NCBI GenBank assembly: GCA_934772445.1
Contig: CAKVMJ010000005.1
Location: 1 to 51,407, forward strand
Reading direction: 5' to 3'
From: an uncultured Clostridia bacterium
GTDB taxonomy: Bacteria > Bacillota > Clostridia > Christensenellales > UBA1242
Length of the DNA stretch: 51,407 nucleotides
The first letter of the stretch is position 1. Every line of letters begins with the position of its first letter. Position numbers and translations under genes: made by a program. Below, piece by piece: positions 41,444 through 49,683 of this stretch. Under the pieces are notes generated by a model. It was not told the origin of the DNA and ran no database searches. It saw nothing but the letters and a program-made list of their open reading frames with translations.

Positions 41444-41471
41444 GTGAAAATTATAAAAAATGTTATATAAT
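41444..41471 (+). promoter_or_regulatory. Promoter of the rsmF-like gene, leaderless layout
   Basis: GTGAAA (41444-41449) and a perfect TATAAT (41466-41471) are separated by 16 nt. Six bases (TAACTT) separate the -10 box from the ATG at 41478. Confidence 0.6.
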
Positions 41472-41477
41472 TAACTT

Positions 41478-42851
41478 ATGGAAAAGATTAAGTTACCAAA
41501 AGATTATGAAAAACAAATGCAAGAGTTGCTTGGAGAAAACTATCAAAAGTATATTGATAGTTTTTCTGATGGATATTATAAAGCAATTCAGTTAAATACA
41601 TTAAAGTTAAATGAAAACGATTTAAGAAAAGTTTTGCCAATTGAGAAAATTCCATATAATCCAAATGGCTTTTATGTTAAGGATACATATAAAGAACCGC
41701 TTGGCAATACTTTTTTATACCTTGGCGGAGGAATATATATCCAAGAGCCGTTTGCGATGATTCCAGCAATTGCACTCGATGTTAGAAAAGGAGATATTGT
41801 TTTAGATGTTTGTTCTGCGCCAGGAGGAAAAACAAGTGAACTAGCTATTGCGTTAGAGGGCGAAGGTCTGCTTGTATCGAATGAGATTGTGAGTTCAAGA
41901 GCAAGTATTTTATATGAAAATATATCTAGGCTTGGATTTAAAAATGTTGTTATAACAAATACGGATAGCGAAACATTGTCTAAAAATTTGCCAGCTGTGT
42001 TTGATAAAGTTTTAGTTGATGCACCTTGTAGCGGAGAGGGAATGTTTAGAAAAAATCCAAAGGCTATGAATGAATGGAGTTTGGAACAAGTTTCATCTTG
42101 TGCTGAAAGGCAACTTGAAATTTTAAATAATTCTGCTAAGTGTTTGAAAGCAGGCGGTAAATTAGTTTATTCCACTTGCACTTTTAATTTGGAAGAAGAT
42201 GAGAAAGTGGTGGAAAATTTTTTAAATGAAAATAAAGATTTTGAACTTTTGGATTTGCCGAATGTTATAAAAAATGAAGGCTTTGCAGGAAATTATAAAT
42301 GCGATTATGATATGCAAAAAACTTGTAAGTTTTATCCTTTCAAATCTATAGGCGAAGGTCAGTTTGTTGCGTTGTTTAAAAAGATTGGTGAAGAGGATTT
42401 TAATGAAGATTTTAATCTTAGAAAATCTTGTTTTAAACCACTTGAGTCTAAAGAAAAATCTATAATTTTAAAAGATTTAGAAAAGATACTTGAAATTGAT
42501 ATAAATTCGCTTAATATAGTTAAGCGTAATATTAATATATACTTTTTGCCAAAAAATATGGTTAATCTTGACAAAATTAAACCATTATGTGCGGGGGTGT
42601 TGGTTGGAGAATTTGTAAAAAATAGATTGGATTATTCGCATTTCTTTTATTCAAGCTTTGGTAAATATTTTAAAAATGTTGTTAAATTAACAGATGAAAA
42701 TTTTAATAATTATTTGAAAGGTTATGAGATTGAAACGGATAATGAAAATGGAATTTGTGCCGTGGAATATAATGGATTAATCTTAGGTGGTGGAAAAGTG
42801 GTAAACGGAAAAGTTAAAAATTATTTTCCTAAAAATCTAAGATTAAAATAA
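41478..42851 (+). CDS. RsmF-type rRNA (cytosine-C5)-methyltransferase (NOL1/NOP2/Sun)
   Basis: 457 residues. SAM-binding motif I is DVCSAPGGKTSELA. The two family cysteines are at DAPCSGEGM (Cys184, motif IV) and STCTF (Cys234, motif VI, the nucleophile). The C-terminal third carries a PUA-like RNA-binding region, as in RsmF/YebU-type enzymes that methylate 16S rRNA. The precise target base is not predicted. No Shine-Dalgarno precedes the ATG; see the promoter and leaderless finding. A strong terminator closes it. Confidence 0.92.
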   Translation: MEKIKLPKDYEKQMQELLGENYQKYIDSFSDGYYKAIQLNTLKLNENDLRKVLPIEKIPYNPNGFYVKDTYKEPLGNTFLYLGGGIYIQEPFAMIPAIALDVRKGDIVLDVCSAPGGKTSELAIALEGEGLLVSNEIVSSRASILYENISRLGFKNVVITNTDSETLSKNLPAVFDKVLVDAPCSGEGMFRKNPKAMNEWSLEQVSSCAERQLEILNNSAKCLKAGGKLVYSTCTFNLEEDEKVVENFLNENKDFELLDLPNVIKNEGFAGNYKCDYDMQKTCKFYPFKSIGEGQFVALFKKIGEEDFNEDFNLRKSCFKPLESKEKSIILKDLEKILEIDINSLNIVKRNINIYFLPKNMVNLDKIKPLCAGVLVGEFVKNRLDYSHFFYSSFGKYFKNVVKLTDENFNNYLKGYEIETDNENGICAVEYNGLILGGGKVVNGKVKNYFPKNLRLK

Positions 42852-42881
42852 AAAAGTTAGAACTTTTTATTCTAACTTTTT
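42851..42881. terminator. Bidirectional terminator between rsmF-like and 42883 genes
   Basis: An 11-bp stem AAAAAGTTAGA / TCTAACTTTTT with a 9-nt loop lies between two convergent stops, with T runs on both strands. Confidence 0.8.
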
Positions 42882-42882
42882 T

Positions 42883-43416
42883 TTAACCGATTTGAAGAAT
42901 ATTGTCATCGGATTTAATTATTTCTCTATGGTTAACTCTAACCTTATTATTTCTATCTAAATAAAAATCTATGATGTTATCTTTTAGTTCGTAATCTGGA
43001 GTGTATTTAGATTCGCAAATTGCTAAACCATCTAATCTTCCTGTTCCGCTTGTTATAATAGTTTCGCTATTTGGTGTTTCCACTGCAATAAATAATGTGT
43101 TTGGAGTGGTGGATAACGCACAAGAAATTGTGCCATCAGAATTTAAGTTTAAAGAATTAACAAATTCAAATTCTCTTGGAGGTTGTGATAAACTAGATGA
43201 TAAAACAGTATCCAATGCTTCCGCTTTCATTGCTTTAAAATTTGAACTTGCAAAATCTGAATTTATAAATGATTTAAAGTTTTTAAAATCTGTTGGTCTA
43301 AAAGCTTCGTTTAATTCGTGTAAAACTCTAGGGTCTTGTAAGAATTCTGATTTAAACAAATCTTTAATATCTGTTAGTTGTAAAATTTTTCTGTATTGGT
43401 GTCCAGCATTTTGCAT
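42883..43416 (-). CDS. Hypothetical protein of the three-gene cluster, 177 aa
   Basis: I do not recognise the family. The start region is helical (DIKDLFKSEFLQDPRVLHEL), and the second half is beta-like (DGTISCALSTTPNTLFIAVE; VRVNHREIIKSDDNILQIG). In size and layout (helical first half, beta-rich second half) it resembles its two neighbours, but direct residue matching is weak. AAAAGGCGG lies ahead of the ATG. It is last in a likely operon with promoter at 44718. Confidence 0.6.
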   Translation of the reverse strand: MQNAGHQYRKILQLTDIKDLFKSEFLQDPRVLHELNEAFRPTDFKNFKSFINSDFASSNFKAMKAEALDTVLSSSLSQPPREFEFVNSLNLNSDGTISCALSTTPNTLFIAVETPNSETIITSGTGRLDGLAICESKYTPDYELKDNIIDFYLDRNNKVRVNHREIIKSDDNILQIG

Positions 43417-43432
43417 AATTTGTTTCCGCCTT

Positions 43433-44041
43433 TTAATTATGATAATATTCTAATTCGTTTGAATCTTTATGTTTGTAGATAATCTCACCATTTTCTTTTG
43501 AGAAGTTATCTTCAATTGTTCTTGGAATGCCATAGAAATTTGGATTTTCAGGAACTTCTATTTGCTTAAATGAAACATTTCCATCGGTTGCAGTGATATA
43601 ATAGTTTTTTGAAGTATCTTTAATTCTAATATTGAATTGAGATGGACTAATACTAATCTCTGTTTCAAGCAATGATTCATATTGATTTTTTGTTAGTGTG
43701 CCAACAGGTTCGGTCATATTTGAAACTGAATCGCTAACAACTGTTTCTTTTTCATTAGTTGGTTTAATAAAACGCATAAGGGAATTTAGAATATCTGTGT
43801 TGTTATTTATTCTATCAATTTCTTCTAAACGCATTTTATAAAATGCATCTGAAAATTCTTCTTCAGCATTTTTAAAACTCTCTAATTGTGAATTGCTGAA
43901 AAACTTTTTCATAAAATCGTTAAATTCTGGTAACGCTCTAATTTCTGGAGCTATATAGTCTGATAAGCTCTTCTTTGATGCAAGTTTATTTAATTGTTCT
44001 TGATAACTATCAAGTTTTTCAAGTACTTCTTTTTTATTCAT
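43433..44041 (-). CDS. Hypothetical protein, paralogue of the 44067 gene, 202 aa
   Basis: I do not recognise the family. It aligns by eye with the next gene over most of its length. Shared positions include a YQ(E/D)(Q/E)L start, a P-x-F in the first 50 residues, an E-x-N/D-x-N-T-x-I motif near 75-82, an F-KP-N spot, and a near-identical RTIED(N/T)F towards the C terminus. No signal peptide, membrane segment or known motif. AAGGGGG lies ahead of the ATG. Function unknown. Confidence 0.65.
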   Translation of the reverse strand: MNKKEVLEKLDSYQEQLNKLASKKSLSDYIAPEIRALPEFNDFMKKFFSNSQLESFKNAEEEFSDAFYKMRLEEIDRINNNTDILNSLMRFIKPTNEKETVVSDSVSNMTEPVGTLTKNQYESLLETEISISPSQFNIRIKDTSKNYYITATDGNVSFKQIEVPENPNFYGIPRTIEDNFSKENGEIIYKHKDSNELEYYHN

Positions 44042-44066
44042 AATTAATTCCCCCTTAATATTATTT

Positions 44067-44675
44067 TTATTTCATTTCGTTTTCGATTAAATAATCTTTT
44101 AAATTATCATCACAGTAGTGTGATACTTTGCCATCTTTACTAGCAACAAATGTATCTTCAATAGTTCTTGTGTAATTATCTTTGGATAGTCTTAAATCAA
44201 CGCTCATTTCTATAAATGAAACTATATTTGGCTTAACCATAAATATATATTCTTTAAAATTTTTTCCATCTTGAATATCCATAACAAAACCTCTAGGGTT
44301 TATTTCTATGCTGGTTGAATCTAATGTGTTGTCATAAGGTTCAAAGCTGTGTGTTTTTGGATTGAAAGTTTTTTTCACAGATTCTGGTTTGTTGTTTGGT
44401 TTAAAAATTGTAGAGAGAGGTGAGGAAACTATTTTGGTATTTTTCTCCAATCTATTAATATTTTTTTCTTTCATTTCTTCAAATAATTCTTGAGTGTAAA
44501 TATCTGCAGTTTCTAAATCTCCAAAATATGAATAATTTAAAAATTTGCTTTGAATTACTTGGAAATCTGGTCGTCTGAAAAAAGCTGATGGTATTAAATC
44601 AGTAATACAATCTTTGTTTTCTAAAGCCTTAAGCTCATCTTGGTATGAGTTTGCTAATTTCTCATTATATTTCAT
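44067..44675 (-). CDS. Hypothetical protein, paralogue of the 43433 gene, 202 aa
   Basis: I do not recognise the family. Same length as its neighbour, and alignable (SYQDELKALENKDCITDLIP; RLEKNTKIV; IEINPRGFVMDIQDG; YTRTIEDTF). It is soluble, with a helical N-terminal half and a beta-rich C-terminal half. GGGGGAAAAC lies ahead of the ATG. It leads the three-gene unit. Confidence 0.65.
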   Translation of the reverse strand: MKYNEKLANSYQDELKALENKDCITDLIPSAFFRRPDFQVIQSKFLNYSYFGDLETADIYTQELFEEMKEKNINRLEKNTKIVSSPLSTIFKPNNKPESVKKTFNPKTHSFEPYDNTLDSTSIEINPRGFVMDIQDGKNFKEYIFMVKPNIVSFIEMSVDLRLSKDNYTRTIEDTFVASKDGKVSHYCDDNLKDYLIENEMK

Positions 44676-44717
44676 TGTTTTCCCCCTAACAAGTTATACT
44701 TATAAATAGATTATGAT

Positions 44718-44746
44718 AGTTTATATTATGAAGAATTTTTTGTCAA
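44718..44746 (-). promoter_or_regulatory. Promoter of the three-gene unknown cluster
   Basis: On the minus strand a perfect TTGACA (44741-44746) precedes TAAACT (44718-44723) by 17 nt; TATAAA slightly nearer is an alternative -10. Confidence 0.6.
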
Positions 44747-44785
44747 TAGGGTTTAATGAAAATTTTGAAAAATTTTTAAAATTTT

Positions 44786-45292
44786 TTATATAAATTTACA
44801 AATAAAACAAATGAACATAGCGGTGAGAATATTTGAGATGATTGAGATGATAATTGCTGGTGCAAATTTCTTAACATTTGTTTTGCCAAGATAAACTGCA
44901 AGTATAAAAAGTATGGCTTCGCTCGAACCCATAATTGTGGAAGCACATCTTGAAATATAACTATCTGCACCAAATCTTAGGTATATGTTTTCCAAAACGC
45001 CTAAGCTACCACTTCCAGATAAATGCTTTATAATAATCAACTCGTTAAGCTCGCTTGGAATACCTATAAATTGAAATAATGGAGATAGAAGATTTGCAAT
45101 CACTCTACTAATTCCGCTTGCGTTATATAGTTCTAACGCTATGAATATTGCCAATAAGTATGGTAATGTTGTCAAAATCACATCAAAAGAAGTTCTTGCG
45201 CCATTTATAAAGAAGGAATATGTGTTTTGTTTTTTTATAAATGAATATGTGATTAAAAATATTATGAAAATGGGTATTAAATATGTTAGCAT
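44786..45292 (-). CDS. spmB: Spore maturation protein SpmB
   Basis: 168 residues, a membrane protein of the nucleoside-recognition (Gate) family that acts with SpmA in spore core dehydration. Seen: NGARTSFDVILTTLPYLLAI near 32-51, then the HLSGSGSLGVLENI motif and an IMGSSEAILFILAVYLG segment. ATG 45292 (overlapping the spmA stop as ATGCTAA) is chosen over an in-frame TTG 30 nt upstream, because GGAG lies 9 nt before it. Coupled to spmA. Confidence 0.92.
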   Translation of the reverse strand: MLTYLIPIFIIFLITYSFIKKQNTYSFFINGARTSFDVILTTLPYLLAIFIALELYNASGISRVIANLLSPLFQFIGIPSELNELIIIKHLSGSGSLGVLENIYLRFGADSYISRCASTIMGSSEAILFILAVYLGKTNVKKFAPAIIISIISNILTAMFICFICKFI

Positions 45293-45852
45293 TTTCTTTT
45301 TCTCCATTTGGTAAATATCCAAACCAGCATTAGGCTTATCGTTATTGAAAACAAACTAGCAAGCAAATTTGGTAGAATTACATCGCTTGGATTTATGCTA
45401 CCGTGTAATGCTCTTAAAGAAATTATCGTGGTGGGGAAAATTTGAAGATTGCAAACATTTAGAATAACAACCAAAAGCATAGAGGTGGTAAGATAATCTT
45501 TGCCCTCATCTAATGCTGAGATTGCGTTAATTCCGCTTGGCACACTTGCGTTTCCAAGCCCTAGTAAATTTGATGTTAGATTTAAGCAAATAAATTGCTT
45601 GGCGTTTGCATTTGCATTTGGAAAAAGTTTATTAATAATTGGCGAGAAAAATTTTTCTATTTTATTTGATAACTTGCTTTCTTCCACAATCTTTAAAAGC
45701 CCTAACCATAATGTGTAAATACCCCAAAGTTTTAAAGACAAAGCAATTGCTTTTTCGCTTGCATTTGTTAGTGAAACCAAAACTAAATTAGGAGAAGTTA
45801 TAATCAAAGAAACAGCTCCGCTTATTAATAAAAAACACCAAATAACATTCAT
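45286..45852 (-). CDS. spmA: Spore maturation protein SpmA
   Basis: 188 residues, a membrane protein paired with SpmB. The family signature is seen as ALSLKLWGIYTLWLGLLKI near 37-55, then NLTSNLLGLGNASVPSGINAI (in part NLLGLGNASVPSG), and LQIFPTTIISLRALHGS. Four or five hydrophobic segments. No Shine-Dalgarno precedes the ATG; TAAAAT lies 5 nt before it, but no good -35 box is seen. In Bacillus spmAB is a sporulation (mother-cell) operon. Confidence 0.93.
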   Translation of the reverse strand: MNVIWCFLLISGAVSLIITSPNLVLVSLTNASEKAIALSLKLWGIYTLWLGLLKIVEESKLSNKIEKFFSPIINKLFPNANANAKQFICLNLTSNLLGLGNASVPSGINAISALDEGKDYLTTSMLLVVILNVCNLQIFPTTIISLRALHGSINPSDVILPNLLASLFSITISLMLVWIFTKWRKRKC

Positions 45853-45919
45853 ATTAGATTTTATTTTAAATATTTTATATTTAGAACGGCTTTAATAAAA
45901 GGAAATTATTTGTTGCCAC

Positions 45920-45948
45920 TTTACAAAACTAAAGAAGTTTGGTATAAT
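45920..45948 (+). promoter_or_regulatory. Extended -10 sigma-A promoter of metG
   Basis: TTTACA (45920-45925) and a perfect TATAAT (45943-45948) have a 17-nt spacer, with TGG before the -10 box. Only about 23 nt of leader follow, too little for a T-box riboswitch. Confidence 0.85.
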
Positions 45949-45977
45949 TTAGGCAGTTTTATTTAAAGGAGAAATTT

Positions 45978-47930
45978 ATGAGCAAAGAGAAATACTATGT
46001 TACAACACCTATTTATTATGCAAGTGGTGATCTGCATGTTGGTCATTGTTTTTGTACGGTGCTTGCTGATGCGTGTGCTAGATTTAAAAGGCTAGATGGT
46101 TATGATGTTATGTTTTTAACAGGGAGTGATGAACACGGTATGAAAGTGATGCATAAGGCAGAACAAGCAGGTTTAACTCCAAAGCAATTTGTGGATAAAA
46201 CAGTTGATGGCTTCAAAAAAATTTGGGCAAAACTTTCAATCTCTTATGATAAATTTATAAGAACCACCGATGAAGAGCATATAGCAGTTGTTGAAAAGGT
46301 TATGCAAAAACTTTATGATAAAGGCTATATCTATATGGGTAAATATAAAGGTTTATATTGCGAACCTTGTGAAACATTCTTCTCAGAAGGTCAACTTGTG
46401 AATGGTAATTGCCCTGATTGTGGCAGACCAGTTCAAGAAGCTGAAGAAGATTGTTATTTCTTAAAATTAAGTGCAGAAACAGAATGGCTAAAGAAATATT
46501 ATATCGACCATCCAGAATTTTTGGTTCCAGAGAGTAGAAAAAATGAGATATTTAATAATTTCATTAAAGGTGGCGTTCAAGATTTGTGCCTAACTCGTAC
46601 ATCTTTTGATTGGGGTATTAAAGCACCATTTGATAAAAAACATGTAATTTATGTTTGGTGTGATGCACTTTTAAATTATATTTCAGCTTTGGGTTATGAT
46701 TCTAAAAATGATAGTTTCTATCAAAAATACTGGCCAGCTGATGTTCAATTTATTGGAAGAGATATTGCTCGTTTCCACGGAGTTATTTGGCCAATCTTAT
46801 TGCATATGTTGGATATTGAATTGCCAAAACAAATTCATTCAACTGGTTTCTTAACTTTAAAAGGGGATAAAATCTCAAAAAGTAAGAGTAATGGTTTTGA
46901 TGTAAATGTTATTTGCGATAGATATGGTGCTGATGCTTTAAGATATTATTTATTAAAGGAAGGTCCTATTTACCAAGATGTTATTTATCAAACAGATACT
47001 TTTGTAAACACAATTAATAGTGATTTATGTAATGATTTAGGAAACCTTGCTTCAAGAACTTTGGCGATGATTACTCAATATTTTGATGCTATTGTTCCAT
47101 CACCTAATAATATTTTAAAAGAAGATGAAGAATTAATTGGGCTTGCTACAGGTCTTTATAAGAAATGTGATAAAGCAATGAGTGAGCAAAGAGTGGATAA
47201 CGCAATTAAAGAGATAATGAATGTTATTGCTTATGCAAATAAATATATTGATATAACAATGCCTTGGAAGTTGAATAAAGAGGGTAATAAAGAACGCCTT
47301 GCCACAGTTTTATATACATTAAGTGAAACTCTAAGAATTACAAATGTTTTATTACAATCATTCTTAATTGAAATTCCAACAAAAGTTTTAGATAAATTTG
47401 CTGTTGCAAAAGAAAAGAGAACATTTGATAGTGTTAAGAAATTTAGCTATGAAAACTATGGCGCTAGAGTTGAAAAAGGCGAAGCATTGTTCCCAAGATT
47501 AGATGTTAATAAAGAAATTGAATTTTTAGATGGCTCTGCAAAACCAGAAGTTAAAGAAGAAAAGAAGGCTGAAAAAGTGGAAAAAATGGAAGAAAAGAGT
47601 GAATTTATTTCAATTGAGGTTTTTGATAAAGCCGTTATTAAAGTTGGAAAAGTTTTAAATTCTGAAAAAGTGGAAGGTAGTGAGAAACTACTTAAAAACA
47701 CAGTTGAAATAGGTAATGAAACTAGAACAATTGTTAGTGGAATTGCAAAATTCTATGAACCAAAAGATATTATTGGTAAAAATGTTTGTGTTGTAACAAA
47801 CCTAAAACCAATTAAATTGAAAGGTATTTTAAGCGAAGGTATGATTTTATGTGCTGTTAGCGAGGATAATTCTAAATTAACTCTAGTATCTCCAAGTAGT
47901 GAGATTGAAAGTGGAAGCAGAATATGCTAG
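45978..47930 (+). CDS. metG: Methionyl-tRNA synthetase with C-terminal tRNA-binding domain
   Basis: Charges tRNA-Met. Class I signatures: HIGH as HVGH at 20-23 (SGDLHVGH) and KMSKS as KISKS near 298. The zinc-binding cysteines are CEPC and CPDC near 128 and 145. The C-terminal Trbp111/EMAP-type domain occupies about 545-650 (VGKVLNSEKVEGSEKLLK; SGIAKFYEP; GMILCAV). 650 residues is the size of the dimeric form. AAAGGAG precedes the ATG. It leads metG-tatD-rsmA, the Bacillus origin-region order. Confidence 0.98.
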   Translation: MSKEKYYVTTPIYYASGDLHVGHCFCTVLADACARFKRLDGYDVMFLTGSDEHGMKVMHKAEQAGLTPKQFVDKTVDGFKKIWAKLSISYDKFIRTTDEEHIAVVEKVMQKLYDKGYIYMGKYKGLYCEPCETFFSEGQLVNGNCPDCGRPVQEAEEDCYFLKLSAETEWLKKYYIDHPEFLVPESRKNEIFNNFIKGGVQDLCLTRTSFDWGIKAPFDKKHVIYVWCDALLNYISALGYDSKNDSFYQKYWPADVQFIGRDIARFHGVIWPILLHMLDIELPKQIHSTGFLTLKGDKISKSKSNGFDVNVICDRYGADALRYYLLKEGPIYQDVIYQTDTFVNTINSDLCNDLGNLASRTLAMITQYFDAIVPSPNNILKEDEELIGLATGLYKKCDKAMSEQRVDNAIKEIMNVIAYANKYIDITMPWKLNKEGNKERLATVLYTLSETLRITNVLLQSFLIEIPTKVLDKFAVAKEKRTFDSVKKFSYENYGARVEKGEALFPRLDVNKEIEFLDGSAKPEVKEEKKAEKVEKMEEKSEFISIEVFDKAVIKVGKVLNSEKVEGSEKLLKNTVEIGNETRTIVSGIAKFYEPKDIIGKNVCVVTNLKPIKLKGILSEGMILCAVSEDNSKLTLVSPSSEIESGSRIC

Positions 47931-48721
47931 AATATATAGATACTCACGCACACTTAACAGATGATGCTTTTGATGGCGTAAAGTTTGATGAAGATTTCTT
48001 TAAATCTGAAGGCTTTAAGGTTAGTAAATGTATTACTGTTGCTTACAATTTAGATAGTTTAAGAAAGGTAATAGATTTAGCAAATGCTTATGATAACATC
48101 TATGGTGAGATTGGAATTCACCCAGATGATGCAGATGATTTTTGCGATGAGGTTGTTTCCATTATAAAAGAAGCTTCAAAAAGCGGGAAAATTGTTGCAA
48201 TAGGTGAGATAGGATTAGATTACTATAGAAAAGAAGGCAATTTAGAAGAGATTAAGGCAAAGCAAAAAGATGTTTTTGTAAAACAATTAAAACTTGCTTA
48301 TGAGGTTGGTTTGCCAGTGGTAATTCATACTCGTGGTGCAATTAAAGATACATTGGATATCCTAAAATCAAATAAAGATTTATTAAAATATGGTTGCGTT
48401 GTGCATTGTTTTTCAGAGAGTTTGGAGATTTATAAAGAACTAGAAAAAATGGGTATTGCAATATCTGTTGGCGGAGTTTTAACATTTAAAAATGCAAGAA
48501 CATTGTTAGATGTGGTGAGATATGCGGATTTAAGCAATATAATGATTGAAACTGATTGCCCATATCTAACTCCAGAACCATATCGTGGTCAAGCTAAAAA
48601 TTCGCCTATATTTGCAAGGTTTGTGGCGATGAAAATTGCAGAACTTAAAGGCATTGAACCTAAAGATGTTTGTAAGGTTACAACAGAAAATGCATTACGC
48701 ATATTTAAGAAATTAAATTAG
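47924..48721 (+). CDS. tatD: TatD family metal-dependent hydrolase
   Basis: 265 residues, an amidohydrolase-fold nuclease. Metal ligands: DTHAHL near 6-11, the conserved GEIGLDYY segment (Glu), VIHTRGA and VVHCFSE (His), and ETDCPYLTPEPYRG (Asp). TatD enzymes are 3'-5' exonucleases or DNases of uncertain natural role. It overlaps metG by 7 nt. In Bacillus the order continues to yabE and rnmV, both absent here. Confidence 0.94.
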   Translation: MLEYIDTHAHLTDDAFDGVKFDEDFFKSEGFKVSKCITVAYNLDSLRKVIDLANAYDNIYGEIGIHPDDADDFCDEVVSIIKEASKSGKIVAIGEIGLDYYRKEGNLEEIKAKQKDVFVKQLKLAYEVGLPVVIHTRGAIKDTLDILKSNKDLLKYGCVVHCFSESLEIYKELEKMGIAISVGGVLTFKNARTLLDVVRYADLSNIMIETDCPYLTPEPYRGQAKNSPIFARFVAMKIAELKGIEPKDVCKVTTENALRIFKKLN

Positions 48722-48730
48722 GAGAAAACA

Positions 48731-49567
48731 TTGAAAGAATTAGAACTTTTAAAGAGTTATGATTTTAAATTTAATAAAAAGTTTGGTCAGAATTTTATCT
48801 TTGATTCTAATCTTTTAAATGCGATTGTTGCTGATGCAGGTGTGGATAAAAATACCACAGTTGTGGAAATAGGAACAGGTGCAGGAACGCTTACTAGGGC
48901 TATTGCAAATAAAGCAAAAAGAGTTATATCTTTTGAAATAGATACTGAGTTAAAACCATTTTTAGATAATATTTTTCAAAGTTATGATAATATTGAAGTT
49001 AGATTTCAAGATATTATGAAAGTTGATTTGAAATCATTTGAGAATGAACTTAATGAGAAGTATGTTTTAATTGCAAATCTTCCTTATTATATTACAACAC
49101 CTATAATATTCAAATTCTTAGAAGAAGCAGAATATTTAACTGCAATGTATATAATGGTGCAGTTAGAGGTGGCGGAAAGATTAACTGCTAAGGCAGGTAC
49201 TAGCGAATATGGAACGATAACTCCAGCAATAGATGTTATTGGAGATGCAAGAATATCTAGGAAAGTAAGCAGAAATATGTTTACGCCAAAACCTAATGTT
49301 GATAGTGCGATAGTGGAAATAAAACTGAATAAAAATAAATTTGAAATTTTAGATTTGCCTCTTTTGAAAAAGGTTATTTCGGCAAGTTTCCAAATGAGAA
49401 GAAAAACTCTAACAAATAATCTTAAATCTGCATTTGGAAACAATGTTGAATATTGGGCAGAAATACTCGAGAGTTTGGGATTTGAACGAACAGTTCGTGG
49501 TGAAACTTTATCGGCTAATGATTTTGTAAAACTAGCAAATAAGATATATGAATTAAAAAATAATTAA
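48731..49567 (+). CDS. rsmA: 16S rRNA dimethyladenosine transferase RsmA (KsgA)
   Basis: Dimethylates A1518 and A1519 of 16S rRNA (E. coli numbering). Seen: KFGQNFIFD near 18-26, SAM motif VVEIGTGAGTLT, ISFEID, and the motif IV NLPYYITTPI, plus the FTPKPNVDSAIVEI C-terminal segment. 278 residues. The start is TTG at 48731 with TTAGGAGAA upstream, 9 nt after tatD. A terminator follows at 49577. Confidence 0.97.
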   Translation: MKELELLKSYDFKFNKKFGQNFIFDSNLLNAIVADAGVDKNTTVVEIGTGAGTLTRAIANKAKRVISFEIDTELKPFLDNIFQSYDNIEVRFQDIMKVDLKSFENELNEKYVLIANLPYYITTPIIFKFLEEAEYLTAMYIMVQLEVAERLTAKAGTSEYGTITPAIDVIGDARISRKVSRNMFTPKPNVDSAIVEIKLNKNKFEILDLPLLKKVISASFQMRRKTLTNNLKSAFGNNVEYWAEILESLGFERTVRGETLSANDFVKLANKIYELKNN

Positions 49568-49576
49568 AGTTCGACA

Positions 49577-49606
49577 GATTGGTATAAATTATGCCAATCT
49601 TTTTTC
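49577..49606 (+). terminator. Terminator of the metG-tatD-rsmA operon
   Basis: A 10-bp stem GATTGGTATA / TATGCCAATC with one G-U pair and a 3-nt loop, followed by TTTTTT. Confidence 0.85.
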
Positions 49607-49683
49607 AACAATTTTTTTAAATTGTAATATATAATTATATGTGAGGTGTTTTGTAAACATTTAGCTTCAGATAAGGGGAAAAT

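Noticed and set aside
45853..45977. T-box riboswitch ahead of metG
   Set aside because: The promoter leaves only about 23 nt of leader, with no T-box sequence or terminator hairpin.
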